From: Fimousia sp036311565
GTDB lineage: Bacteria > Bacillota > Clostridia > Lachnospirales > Lachnospiraceae
Direction: 5' to 3'
DNA: 64,000 nt
NCBI GenBank assembly: GCA_036311565.1
Contig: JAXJPR010000008.1
Span: forward strand, 1 to 64,000
In this document: positions 51,890 to 60,865 of the stretch, piece after piece
Numbering within the stretch: the stretch's first letter is position 1
Layout of the letters: the number at the start of each line of letters is the position of its first letter
The notes under the pieces: model-generated
Seen by the model: the letters and a program-made list of their open reading frames with translations, nothing else
Databases searched by the model: none
What the model was told of the DNA's origin: nothing
Translations under genes and position numbers: made by a program

Positions 51890-52834
51890 ATGATAGAGAC
51901 GATTGTTTCCGTACAATTACCAGTGAAAGAAGAATTAAAAATAAAGAAAAATCGACTGACTCCGGATGAGATGACGGGGAAAGAAAAAAGGATCTGTATT
52001 GTATCTGGACTTTATGGAGATGAACTAGGCGGACAATATATTTGTGGAGAAGTGATCCGCCGTATTAAAGAAAATTATGGAATGCTAAAAGGGATTGTAG
52101 ATGTATATCCTACGATTAATTCCCTAGGACTGGATTCCAGAAGCAGAGAAATTCCAATGTTTAATTTGGATTACAATACTATTTTTCCTGGTTCAGTACA
52201 AGGAGATTTAGCAGAATATACAGCAGCAAAATTAATTGAAGATATTAAAGGAGCAGATTTTTGTATTGATGTTCATTCAAGCAATGTCTTTTTAAAGGAA
52301 CTTCCTCAAATCAGAGTCAATGATGATGTTTCAGAGGAAACCCTGAAATTATGCAGACATCTGAATATGGATTTCATATGGGTCCATCCATCTACAATGG
52401 TAAATGAAGGAAGCCTTGCATTTGCATTGAATGAAATTGGTGTTCCAACGATTGTCACTGAATCAGGAACAGCTTTTCGTATCAAGTATGACTATTGTGA
52501 ACAGGTAACGGATGGCATTTTCTGTCTTATGAAGGAATTGGGAATCTGGATGGGAGACACCATTGAGCCCAGAGAAGCTGTTGTCGTAGAGGACAATGAA
52601 ATAACGTATTTAAACTGCGAAACCAGTGGGTTGTTTGTAACACATAAGCATCTTTATCAGACAGTGGAAAAAGGAGATGTCATTGGTTTTATTACAAAAC
52701 CTATTTTTGGTTCCGTCGAAGAAGAAATTATAGCGCCTGTCAGTGGCATCTTAATCACATTGCGAGAACATCCAGGAGTCAGTGAAGGAACGCTGGTAGC
52801 AAGAATATTAGGAAGTCAGGAGGAAAAGAATTGA
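51890..52834 (+). CDS. Succinylglutamate desuccinylase/aspartoacylase-like protein A
   Basis: A 314-residue M14-fold protein of the AstE/AspA group. The usual first zinc motif GxHGdE reads GLYGDELGG, so the His is replaced by Tyr while the Glu is kept. The later DxH is present in CIDVHSSN. EHPGVSEGTLVARIL marks the C-terminal barrel-sandwich domain. It may use altered metal binding or not be hydrolytic. ATG 51890 has GGAGTGAG at 51878. An in-frame ATG at 51860 lies in the promoter. It overlaps its partner by four bases. Confidence 0.8.
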   Translation: MIETIVSVQLPVKEELKIKKNRLTPDEMTGKEKRICIVSGLYGDELGGQYICGEVIRRIKENYGMLKGIVDVYPTINSLGLDSRSREIPMFNLDYNTIFPGSVQGDLAEYTAAKLIEDIKGADFCIDVHSSNVFLKELPQIRVNDDVSEETLKLCRHLNMDFIWVHPSTMVNEGSLAFALNEIGVPTIVTESGTAFRIKYDYCEQVTDGIFCLMKELGIWMGDTIEPREAVVVEDNEITYLNCETSGLFVTHKHLYQTVEKGDVIGFITKPIFGSVEEEIIAPVSGILITLREHPGVSEGTLVARILGSQEEKN

Positions 52835-53778
52835 AAAAAGAAGTAATATATTCTATGGATTCCGGATTTCGGGAAGAATTTAAAATAACAGGATATCGAT
52901 TTGGAGGAAAAGCCGGAGCAGAAGAAAAAGCAGCCTGCATTGTAGGAGCAATGAGAGGAAATGAATATCAGCAGTTATATATTTGCGCATTGCTGATAAA
53001 TCGATTGATGGATCTGGAAAAAAATGGTTCTATTGTTGGGAAGAATCAAATTCTTGTTATTCCATCATTGAATAATATGTCTATGAATGTAGGAAAACGT
53101 TTCTGGACATCAGATAATACAGATATTAACCGTCAATTTCCTGGCAATAAGTATGGAGAGCCTACCAGTAGGATTGCAGCAGCAGTCATGCAGGCGGTAC
53201 AAGGATTTCGGTATGGAATTCAATTTCCGTCTTTTTATATGGACGGAGAATTTATTTCCCATGTAAGAATGCCAGAGACAGGCAAAGAAAGTACCAGTCT
53301 TGCCAATTTGTTTGGTCTTCCATATGTTATGGTCGGAAAGCAGAGGTCATTTGATTCAAAAACATTAAACTATAATTGGCAGATCAGAGGAACAGAGGCA
53401 TTTTCCATTTATACAGGAAATACTGACCAGGTAGATGAAGCAGCAGCCAGACAGGCAGTATCAGCAGTACTTCGTTTCTTAACCAGAATGGGAATTTTGC
53501 ATTATAATTGCCACAATGGATATATTGCAAGTATTTTGGAAGAAAATGAACTGGTCACTGTAAAATCCAGCAATGCAGGGTTCTTTCGCCGGATTGCAAA
53601 AATTAATCAGGAAGTCAAACGAGGAGAAATTCTCGCCGAAATTTTAGACCCTTATGAGGGAAAGATTATTTCTGAGGTTTGTGCCACAGCAGATGGTATT
53701 CTGTTTTATTCGAATAACAAACCAATTATTTTGCAGAATTTAATTGCATTTCAAATTATAAAGAAATTGCATGAATAA
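52831..53778 (+). CDS. Succinylglutamate desuccinylase/aspartoacylase-like protein B
   Basis: A 315-residue paralogue of the preceding protein. The first zinc motif reads GAMRGNEYQQLYICAL (His replaced by Arg, Glu kept), and the expected DxH segment reads IQFPSFYM, so further ligands are lost. DNTDINRQFPGNKYGEPTSRIA and the C-terminal domain CHNGYIASILEENELV...GEILAEILDPYEGK remain family-like. It starts at TTG 52831 within the TTGA overlap with the stop of gene A, behind CAGGAGGA. The pair is clearly coupled and may form a hetero-oligomer. The substrate is unknown. Confidence 0.8.
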   Translation: MKKEVIYSMDSGFREEFKITGYRFGGKAGAEEKAACIVGAMRGNEYQQLYICALLINRLMDLEKNGSIVGKNQILVIPSLNNMSMNVGKRFWTSDNTDINRQFPGNKYGEPTSRIAAAVMQAVQGFRYGIQFPSFYMDGEFISHVRMPETGKESTSLANLFGLPYVMVGKQRSFDSKTLNYNWQIRGTEAFSIYTGNTDQVDEAAARQAVSAVLRFLTRMGILHYNCHNGYIASILEENELVTVKSSNAGFFRRIAKINQEVKRGEILAEILDPYEGKIISEVCATADGILFYSNNKPIILQNLIAFQIIKKLHE

Positions 53779-53827
53779 ATAAACTATGCTAATATGTTAT
53801 TGAAAAAGACAAGATATGGAGGTAGCC

Positions 53828-56800
53828 ATGAGTAACGTTAAGAGAATTTATGTAGAAAAAAAGAAAGCTTATGCCGTAAAAGCAAAGGAGCTTTTAGAAG
53901 AGGTAAAAAATTATCTTCAGTTTGATATTACTGGCGTTCGTGTCCTGATTCGTTATGATATCGAAAATATTTCTGAAGATACCTACCAGAAATCCTTGAG
54001 AACTATTTTCTCTGAAGCACCGGTAGATACTTTATATGAAGAAACATTTCCTATATCTGAAAATGAACAGGCATTTTCTGTAGAATATCTTCCAGGACAG
54101 TTTGATCAGAGAGCAGATTCTGCAGAACAATGTGTAAAATTATTAAATGAAGATGAAGAACCAATTATTCGTTCTGCAACTACATATGTGATTGCCGGAA
54201 ATATAATAGATAAGCAGTTAGAAGAAATTAAAGCATTTTGTATTAACCCAGTTGATTCTAGAGAAACCAATGAAGAAAAACCAGAAACATTAGTAACAGA
54301 ATTTGAAGAACCAGCAGACGTTGTTATTTTTGATGGTTTTGCTGATATGAAAGAAGAAGAACTAAAAGAATTATATGATTCTTTAGGGCTTGCAATGACA
54401 TTCAAGGATTTTCAGCATATTCAGAAGTATTTTAAAGGAGAAGAAAAAAGAGATCCTTCAATGACAGAAATCCGTGTATTAGATACATATTGGTCTGATC
54501 ACTGTCGTCATACGACTTTCCTAACAGAATTAACAGACGTTACTTTTGATGATGGACATTACCGCATTCCAATTGAAGCAACTTATGAACAATATTTAAA
54601 AGACAGAGAAGAAATTTTTGCTGGAAGAGATGATAAATTTGTATGTTTGATGGATCTTGCATTAATCGGAATGCGTCGTCTGAAAAAAGATGGATTATTA
54701 AATGATATGGAAGAATCCGATGAGATCAATGCCTGTAGTATTGTAGTTCCAGTAGAAATTGACGGAGAAACAGAAGAATGGTTGATTAGTTTTAAAAATG
54801 AAACCCATAATCATCCAACAGAAATTGAACCATTTGGTGGAGCTGCGACCTGTTTAGGAGGAGCAATTCGTGACCCATTGTCTGGACGTTCTTATGTATA
54901 TCAGGCCATGCGTGTAACAGGAGCATCTGATCCTACTGTTTCTTTGGAAGAAACATTAAAAGGGAAATTACCTCAAAGAAAAATTGTAACAGGTGCTGCA
55001 CATGGATATAGTTCCTATGGAAACCAGATTGGTTTGGCAACTGGATTAGTAGATGAAATTTATCATCCAAATTATGTTGCAAAACGTATGGAAATTGGTG
55101 CGGTCATGGGTGCTGCTCCTAGAAAAAATGTTATTCGTGAAACATCTGATCCAGATGATATTATTATTTTACTGGGTGGAAGAACAGGTCGTGACGGATG
55201 TGGTGGAGCAACTGGATCTTCAAAAGCTCACACTGTGGAATCCATCGATACCTGCGGTGCAGAAGTCCAAAAAGGAAATCCTCCAACAGAACGTAAAATT
55301 CAGCGTTTATTTAGAAGAGAAGAAGTCAGCCGTTTAATTAAAAAGTGTAACGACTTTGGTGCAGGCGGAGTTTCAGTTGCAATTGGTGAATTAGCAGATG
55401 GACTACGAGTGGATCTAGATAAAGTACCAAAAAAATATGCAGGGTTAGATGGAACAGAATTAGCGATTTCTGAATCACAAGAACGTATGGCAGTTGTTGT
55501 GGATCCCAAAGACGTAGATCAGTTCCTTGCATATGCAGCAGAAGAAAATTTAGAGGCAGTGCCAGTGGCAGTTGTAACAGAAGAGCCAAGACTTGTATTA
55601 GAATGGAGAGGAAAAGAAATTGTAAACTTATCCAGAGCATTCTTAGATACAAATGGAGCGCATCAGGAAACAACTGCGAATGTACAGCTTCCAGATAGAA
55701 GAAAAGAATATTTTAGTGATATTCAGATTAAAAATAGTTTCAGAGAGACAATGTTGTCTATTTTAAGTGATTTAAATGTATGTTCTAAAAAAGGTCTGGT
55801 AGAGATGTTCGACAGCTCTATTGGTGCAGGAACAGTAACGATGCCTTATGGTGGTAAATATCAGCTGACACCAATTCAGACAATGATAGCAAAACTTCCT
55901 GTATTAAAAGGAAAGACAGATACAGTAACGATGATGAGCTATGGATTTGATCCATATCTTTCCTCTTGGAGCCCATATCACGGTGCTGTTTATGCAATCG
56001 TTCATTCAGTGGCTAAAATTGTTGCATCAGGTGGAGATTATAAAACTATTCGTTTTACATTCCAAGAATATTTTAAACGTCTGGGCGAAGATAAAAACCG
56101 TTGGGGGCAGCCCGTTGCAGCTTTATTAGGAGCTTATGCGGCACAGGTCGGATTTGGTCTTCCATCTATCGGCGGTAAGGACAGTATGTCAGGAACGTTT
56201 AATGATATTGATGTCCCTCCAACTTTAGTATCCTTTGCTGTTAATGTAGCAAAAGGAGAGGATGTGATTACACCGGAATTTAAAAAACCAGGAAATAAGA
56301 TCGTGCGCATTTGTATTCCAAAAGATGAATATGGTCTTCCAGATTATCAGGGAGCAAAGAAAGTTTATGAAAGAATTAGCCTATTGATGAAAAAAGGCAA
56401 AATTGTTTCTGCTTATGCAGTTGGATATGGAGGAACAATGGAAGCCGTTGCTAAAATGGCATTTGGTAACAGATATGGAGTTAAATTTGACAATGAAGTA
56501 TGCATGCAGGATTTAGTAGAAAAATCTTATGGTGCAATTATTGTAGAATTGGGCTCTCATGCGATTAAAGAAATTGGATTACCAGCATTATTAATTGGTA
56601 CCGTATATAAAGAACCAGCATTTGTTTTTGCTGGAGAAGTTGTTTCTATGACAGAAGCATTAAATGCATGGACAGAAAAATTAGAAGGTGTGTTCCCAAC
56701 AAAAACAGGAATTGAAGAAAAAGAAATAAATACACCACTGTATAAAGAGGGAAGTATTTATCTGGCAAAGAATAAGATTGCAAAACCAAAGGTATTTATT

Positions 56801-57580
56801 CCAGTATTCCCAGGTACAAACTGTGAGTATGATTCTTTAAAAGCATTTGAGCGTGCTGGGGCAGAAGTGGAAACAAGAATTTTCAAGAATCTGGATGCAC
56901 AGGGCATTCGTGATTCTGTAGAAGAATTTGAAAAGGTAATTGACCAGTCTCAGATTATTATGTTCCCAGGTGGATTTAGTGCAGGGGATGAACCAGAGGG
57001 ATCTGCAAAATTCTTTGCAACTGCATTTAGAAATGAAAAATTAAAAGAAGCAGTTATGAATTTATTAAACCAGAGAGATGGTCTTGCTTTGGGTATCTGT
57101 AATGGTTTCCAAGCATTGATTAAATTAGGATTAGTACCATATGGAGAAATCTTAGAACAGACCGAAGAAGCTCCAACATTAACGATGAACCGAATTGGAC
57201 GTCATATTTCTCAGATGGTTTATACAAAAGTTGTAACGAATAAATCTCCATGGTTAGCAGAAACCAAGGTAGGGGATGTACATGCAATCCCTGTTTCTCA
57301 TGGAGAAGGACGTTTTGTAGCAAGCAAAGAGGTAATTGAAAAATTATTTAGAAATGGACAGGTAGCCACACAATATGTTGATATTCACGGAAATCCTACA
57401 ATGAATGAAGCATTTAATCCAAATGGCTCTTACTATGCAATTGAAGGTATTATCAGCCCAGATGGCAGAGTTTTAGGAAAGATGGGCCATTCAGAACGTA
57501 TGGGTGATACAGTTGCAATAAATATTCAGGGAAATAAAGATCAAAAATTATTTGAATCAGGAGTAAATTATTTTAAATAA
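53828..57580 (+). CDS. purL: Phosphoribosylformylglycinamidine synthase, single-chain form
   Basis: Makes FGAM from FGAR, glutamine and ATP in purine synthesis. The 1250-residue chain joins the PurS-like start, the two AIRS-type synthetase halves (NETHNHPTEIEPFGGAATCLGGAIRD, GGKDSMSGT) and a C-terminal class I glutaminase. The glutaminase has FPGTNCEYDSLKAFERAG near 991, the nucleophile in LGICNGFQAL (C1091) and SHGEGRFV near 1157. ATG 53828 follows GGAGGT directly. No purine riboswitch fits in the 49 bases upstream. Other pur genes are not adjacent. Confidence 0.96.
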   Translation: MSNVKRIYVEKKKAYAVKAKELLEEVKNYLQFDITGVRVLIRYDIENISEDTYQKSLRTIFSEAPVDTLYEETFPISENEQAFSVEYLPGQFDQRADSAEQCVKLLNEDEEPIIRSATTYVIAGNIIDKQLEEIKAFCINPVDSRETNEEKPETLVTEFEEPADVVIFDGFADMKEEELKELYDSLGLAMTFKDFQHIQKYFKGEEKRDPSMTEIRVLDTYWSDHCRHTTFLTELTDVTFDDGHYRIPIEATYEQYLKDREEIFAGRDDKFVCLMDLALIGMRRLKKDGLLNDMEESDEINACSIVVPVEIDGETEEWLISFKNETHNHPTEIEPFGGAATCLGGAIRDPLSGRSYVYQAMRVTGASDPTVSLEETLKGKLPQRKIVTGAAHGYSSYGNQIGLATGLVDEIYHPNYVAKRMEIGAVMGAAPRKNVIRETSDPDDIIILLGGRTGRDGCGGATGSSKAHTVESIDTCGAEVQKGNPPTERKIQRLFRREEVSRLIKKCNDFGAGGVSVAIGELADGLRVDLDKVPKKYAGLDGTELAISESQERMAVVVDPKDVDQFLAYAAEENLEAVPVAVVTEEPRLVLEWRGKEIVNLSRAFLDTNGAHQETTANVQLPDRRKEYFSDIQIKNSFRETMLSILSDLNVCSKKGLVEMFDSSIGAGTVTMPYGGKYQLTPIQTMIAKLPVLKGKTDTVTMMSYGFDPYLSSWSPYHGAVYAIVHSVAKIVASGGDYKTIRFTFQEYFKRLGEDKNRWGQPVAALLGAYAAQVGFGLPSIGGKDSMSGTFNDIDVPPTLVSFAVNVAKGEDVITPEFKKPGNKIVRICIPKDEYGLPDYQGAKKVYERISLLMKKGKIVSAYAVGYGGTMEAVAKMAFGNRYGVKFDNEVCMQDLVEKSYGAIIVELGSHAIKEIGLPALLIGTVYKEPAFVFAGEVVSMTEALNAWTEKLEGVFPTKTGIEEKEINTPLYKEGSIYLAKNKIAKPKVFIPVFPGTNCEYDSLKAFERAGAEVETRIFKNLDAQGIRDSVEEFEKVIDQSQIIMFPGGFSAGDEPEGSAKFFATAFRNEKLKEAVMNLLNQRDGLALGICNGFQALIKLGLVPYGEILEQTEEAPTLTMNRIGRHISQMVYTKVVTNKSPWLAETKVGDVHAIPVSHGEGRFVASKEVIEKLFRNGQVATQYVDIHGNPTMNEAFNPNGSYYAIEGIISPDGRVLGKMGHSERMGDTVAINIQGNKDQKLFESGVNYFK

Positions 57581-57604
57581 ACTTCTGACTATTGGGAGAA
57601 GATA

Positions 57605-58219
57605 TTGAAGGCAAAACTAAAACCATATTTGCATTGGATTATTCTGTTTTGCTTGATCTTGTTGACGGGAGTCTGTGGTCTGATTTTTGCTAAAGTGATG
57701 ATTTCGCCGTCCAATCATGATTATGATCGTGCGGTAGAGACGAAATCTGATGAAAAAAAACAAAAAGAGGGAACCTATTATGTTTATGGAGGTTGCCATG
57801 GGCTTCCGCTTCATAAAGAAGCATCCAAGTATTCAAAGGTAATTTTGGCTATTCCAAATAAAAGTCCGGTTGAAATTATTACAAAATCTCATCGAGGATA
57901 TTATAAAATCGAATACCAAAATCATGAAGGATATGTACAAGGCAGATATTTATTAAAATTTAATCAAAATGCTGGAAGTAAGCTTAGAAAACGTCTAGCT
58001 AATGATTATCCGCTTTATTATGTGGTGAATTGCGATGGATCAGCCAAGATCTACCGTCGCAGAAATAAATCATCAAAGGTAATTGCAGAAGTGGATTTCG
58101 GATATCGGGTACGTCTCTTAGAAAAAGGAAGAAATAATTACTATAAAGTGGCATATAAGAATGAAATAGGATATATTTCATCCGAATATCTATCAAAATT
58201 TGAACATGAAAAAGAATAA
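57605..58219 (+). CDS. Membrane-anchored SH3-domain protein
   Basis: A 204-residue protein with one N-terminal membrane segment (LHWIILFCLILLTGVCGLIFAKVMI). Two SH3-type domains follow (GGCHGLPLHKEASKYSKVILAIPNKSPVEII...GYVQGRYL and CDGSAKIYRRRNKSSKVIAEVDFGYRVRLL...GYISSEYL). It probably binds the cell wall outside the membrane, with no catalytic domain. The start is TTG 57605 behind GGGAGAAG. It follows purL by 24 bases and ends at a terminator. Confidence 0.83.
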   Translation: MKAKLKPYLHWIILFCLILLTGVCGLIFAKVMISPSNHDYDRAVETKSDEKKQKEGTYYVYGGCHGLPLHKEASKYSKVILAIPNKSPVEIITKSHRGYYKIEYQNHEGYVQGRYLLKFNQNAGSKLRKRLANDYPLYYVVNCDGSAKIYRRRNKSSKVIAEVDFGYRVRLLEKGRNNYYKVAYKNEIGYISSEYLSKFEHEKE

Positions 58220-58220
58220 T

Positions 58221-58252
58221 AAAAAAGATTGCGTGAAAACGCAATCTTTTTT
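58221..58252. terminator. Bidirectional terminator
   Basis: AAAAAAGATTGCGT pairs perfectly with ACGCAATCTTTTTT across a GAAA loop, between convergent genes. Confidence 0.93.
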
Positions 58253-58257
58253 ATTTT

Positions 58258-59547
58258 CTAGGAACCTTTCTCTGTTTGAGAAGAGATGGAATCTTTTAAT
58301 GTAATATGAACTTTGTCAATACGGCGTTTGTCAATGCTTAATACACGGAACAACACCTGGTCTGTTTCTGCGATTTCACCCTTTTCAGGTAGATGATCTA
58401 GTAATTCAATAATTTTGCCGCCGATGGAATCATAGTCTTCAGAATCAATTTCTAAATTTAATAAATCATTTAGGTCATCTAGTTTCATGGAAGCATCAGC
58501 AATGTATTCATGATCATTTAAGATTTTAAAATGTTCTGCCTCTTCCGCATCATATTCATCCCTGATTTCACCAATGATCTCTTCAATTAAATCTTCTAAA
58601 GTAATTAAGCCAGCAGTAGCTCCATATTCATCCAATACAATTGCAAAACTGATGGAACCTTCTCTCATTTCAGCCATTAAAGTTGCAATTTTTTGTGTTT
58701 CGTATGTGAAAAATGGTTTTCTCAGTACATTTCGTAAATCAAATTCTTCATCAGGATGCTGAATGCGATAAAAATATAAATCTTTTAAATTAATGATACC
58801 AATGACCCTTTCTTTTGAATCATCGTAAACAGGAAGACGGGAAAATTGTTCTTCCATAAAAATCTGTATTAAATCATCGTAAGAAATATCAACTGGAGCA
58901 AATGTAACATCAATACGGGGAATCATCACTTCTTTTGCAAGTAAATCGCCAAAATCAAAAACGTTATTGATTATTTCTTTTTCCTCTTCTTCAATAACCC
59001 CTTCTTCGTGACTGACATCTACAATGGTTCGCAGTTCTCGTTCAGTCATGACCTTACTAGAATGACTTGAATCTATGCGGAAAAGAATTAATAGTCCAGA
59101 GGATAATTTGTTCACAATGGCAATAACAGGTGTCAATAACAAAGTTAAACAATAAATTGCCCGGGCATATAATAATGAGATAGATTCACTTTTTAAAGTT
59201 GCAAAAGTTTTTGGGGTAATCTCTCCAAATAATAAAATTAATAACGTAAGAACACCGGTTGCAATCCCAGCACCGACACTTCCCCATAATTTAATTGCGG
59301 CAGAAGTAGCGATGGAAGAAGCAGAGAGGTTAACAATATTATTACCAATCAAAATTGTGCTTAACAATTTTCCAGGATTGTCAATAAGTTTTAATACAAG
59401 TTCTGCCCGGCTGTCACCATCTTCTGCTAATGACCGCATTTTATGACGGTTTACAGTTGTTAAGGCTGTTTCTGCTGATGAAAAGAAGGCAGATAAAACT
59501 AATAAAATTACTAAAAATACCAGTTGTATCGAGGTACTCGGGTCCAA
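58258..59547 (-). CDS. CNNM/CorC-type transporter-like protein (DUF21, CBS pair, CorC_HlyC)
   Basis: A 429-residue protein. The DUF21 membrane domain (about residues 1-190, SAFFSSAETALTTVNRHKMRSL ... FGEITPKTFATLKSE) has about three or four segments. A pair of CBS domains follows (MIPRIDVTFAPVDISYDDLIQIFMEEQFSRLPVYDDSKERVIGIINLKDL...EYGATAGLITLEDLIEEIIGEI). The C-terminal CorC/HlyC domain is last. Relatives export Mg2+ or related cations, and the old name hemolysin is misleading. The start is TTG 59547 behind AGGAG. Confidence 0.88.
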   Translation of the reverse strand: MDPSTSIQLVFLVILLVLSAFFSSAETALTTVNRHKMRSLAEDGDSRAELVLKLIDNPGKLLSTILIGNNIVNLSASSIATSAAIKLWGSVGAGIATGVLTLLILLFGEITPKTFATLKSESISLLYARAIYCLTLLLTPVIAIVNKLSSGLLILFRIDSSHSSKVMTERELRTIVDVSHEEGVIEEEEKEIINNVFDFGDLLAKEVMIPRIDVTFAPVDISYDDLIQIFMEEQFSRLPVYDDSKERVIGIINLKDLYFYRIQHPDEEFDLRNVLRKPFFTYETQKIATLMAEMREGSISFAIVLDEYGATAGLITLEDLIEEIIGEIRDEYDAEEAEHFKILNDHEYIADASMKLDDLNDLLNLEIDSEDYDSIGGKIIELLDHLPEKGEIAETDQVLFRVLSIDKRRIDKVHITLKDSISSQTEKGS

Positions 59548-59766
59548 ATTATCATCTCCTAATCTAAATTTTGAACATTTTTATTGAATAATTTTACTAA
59601 AGCCTATTTCTTCTGTCAAGTGCAGCAGTAAAAACGAAGATGAAGAATAGGTTAAAATTCTTAGTTTTTTGTTAAGAAATGGTGCAGGGGGTTGTTTTTA
59701 TAATTTTGATTTTATAAAATAAAACTAGAAACAGATGACATCTTAGATTTTAGAGGACAACAAAAA

Positions 59767-60372
59767 ATGAGAAAAAAATCACATATTTCAATGGCGGATC
59801 AAATTATTGATTCTCTGCAGTTAGAACCATTAACCAACCATAGAATGGCTTTTCGTGTTGGAAATGTACTTCCAGACTGCAAGCCATCCTTTCTTACGAC
59901 CAGACACTCTTATAATGAGACAATGGATGCCACAAAAGAGAAGATGATTCAGTTTCTTTCCGAATATAATACCATAGAGGGAATGAGTGCCCGTGTATGT
60001 ATTCGTTTAGGGGAAATTATTCATTATATTGCAGACTATTTTACATTTCCTCATAATACCCATTATACCGGGAATATGAAGGATCACTGTGTGTACGAAA
60101 GTGATTTAAAGCATCAGCTTCGGGCATTTGCTGATTCTGAGGCGGCAAAGGATATTCGTGCCAGAATAAAAAGATTTGATTCTTTAGAAGAATTAATTTC
60201 TTTTATTCAAAAAATTCACAGATGGTATATGAGCAAACAAAGAAACATTTATGATGACTGTAGATTTGCAGTGTATGTATGTACCACTGTTGTTGCTACA
60301 TTATTTCATATTATTCAAAAAAGATATGAAATTTGGCATACATGGGAATATACTTATGCGCCTGTTTCTTAG
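59767..60372 (+). CDS. Zinc-dependent phospholipase C-like protein
   Basis: A 201-residue protein resembling the zinc-dependent phospholipase C/S1-P1 helical fold. NHRMAFRVGNVLPDCKPSF, TTRHSYNETMD, IRLGEIIHYIADYFTFPHNTHYTGNMKDHCVYESDLKHQLR place several His and Asp as metal ligands. It has no signal peptide, unlike secreted phospholipases, so the substrate may be intracellular or the enzyme different. The preceding 219-base gap contains the promoter of the divergent CNNM gene region and a possible TTGTTT/TAAAAT promoter (59692-59720). Confidence 0.75.
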   Translation: MRKKSHISMADQIIDSLQLEPLTNHRMAFRVGNVLPDCKPSFLTTRHSYNETMDATKEKMIQFLSEYNTIEGMSARVCIRLGEIIHYIADYFTFPHNTHYTGNMKDHCVYESDLKHQLRAFADSEAAKDIRARIKRFDSLEELISFIQKIHRWYMSKQRNIYDDCRFAVYVCTTVVATLFHIIQKRYEIWHTWEYTYAPVS

Positions 60373-60398
60373 AAAGTAATTGAAAACAGATAAAAATT

Positions 60399-60440
60399 AG
60401 ACCTTGTTAAGTAAAAATACTTGACAAGGTCTTTCTTTTA
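60399..60440 (+). terminator. Terminator after the phospholipase-like gene
   Basis: AGACCTTGTTAAGTA (60399-60413) pairs with TACTTGACAAGGTCT (60418-60432), with one wobble, followed by TTCTTTTA. Confidence 0.85.
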
Positions 60441-60449
60441 TTATATACT
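60421..60449 (+). promoter_or_regulatory. Promoter of ylxM-ffh, with -35 inside the upstream terminator
   Basis: TTGACA (60421-60426), which is part of the right arm of the preceding terminator, lies 17 bases before TATACT (60444-60449). Confidence 0.7.
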
Positions 60450-60490
60450 AGCTTTCGGTAAAGGGAAAATGCTTTACAGAGGAGATGAAA

Positions 60491-60847
60491 ATGGAACGAA
60501 TTGTAGAACAAGCATTATTATATGATTTTTACGGTGAGTTATTAACAGAACACCAGAAAAAAATTTATGGTGATTATGTTCAGAATGATTTGTCTCCAAG
60601 TGAGATTGCAATGGATCATGGAATAACCCGTCAGGCAGCTTATGACATGATTCGGCGTTGTAATAAGATTTTAGCTGGTTACGAAGAAAAGCTTCATTTA
60701 CTTCAGAAATTTTTGAAAACAAAAGAAATGGTATCCCGGATTAATGTTTGTGCAAAAGATATTTTAGAGCAGGAACAGAGGGAAGAAGTAATTGATAAAT
60801 TAGAAGAGATCGAGAACATCTCCAATGCAATATTGGAAGAGTACTAG
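60491..60847 (+). CDS. ylxM: YlxM family protein (putative SRP-associated HTH protein)
   Basis: A 118-residue helical protein with a sigma-factor-like helix-turn-helix (DLSPSEIAMDHGITRQAAYDMIRRCNKILAGYEEKL). It matches YlxM/p13, which in Gram-positives is encoded just before ffh and modulates the signal recognition particle. ATG 60491 is preferred because GGAG at 60481 is well spaced. ATG 60485 is too close. It has a promoter of its own and lies 18 bases before ffh. Confidence 0.92.
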   Translation: MERIVEQALLYDFYGELLTEHQKKIYGDYVQNDLSPSEIAMDHGITRQAAYDMIRRCNKILAGYEEKLHLLQKFLKTKEMVSRINVCAKDILEQEQREEVIDKLEEIENISNAILEEY

Positions 60848-60865
60848 ATTTGAGGAGAAAGTGAT

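Noticed and set aside
53779..53827. Purine riboswitch before purL
   Set aside because: The gap is 49 bases and shows no purine aptamer core.
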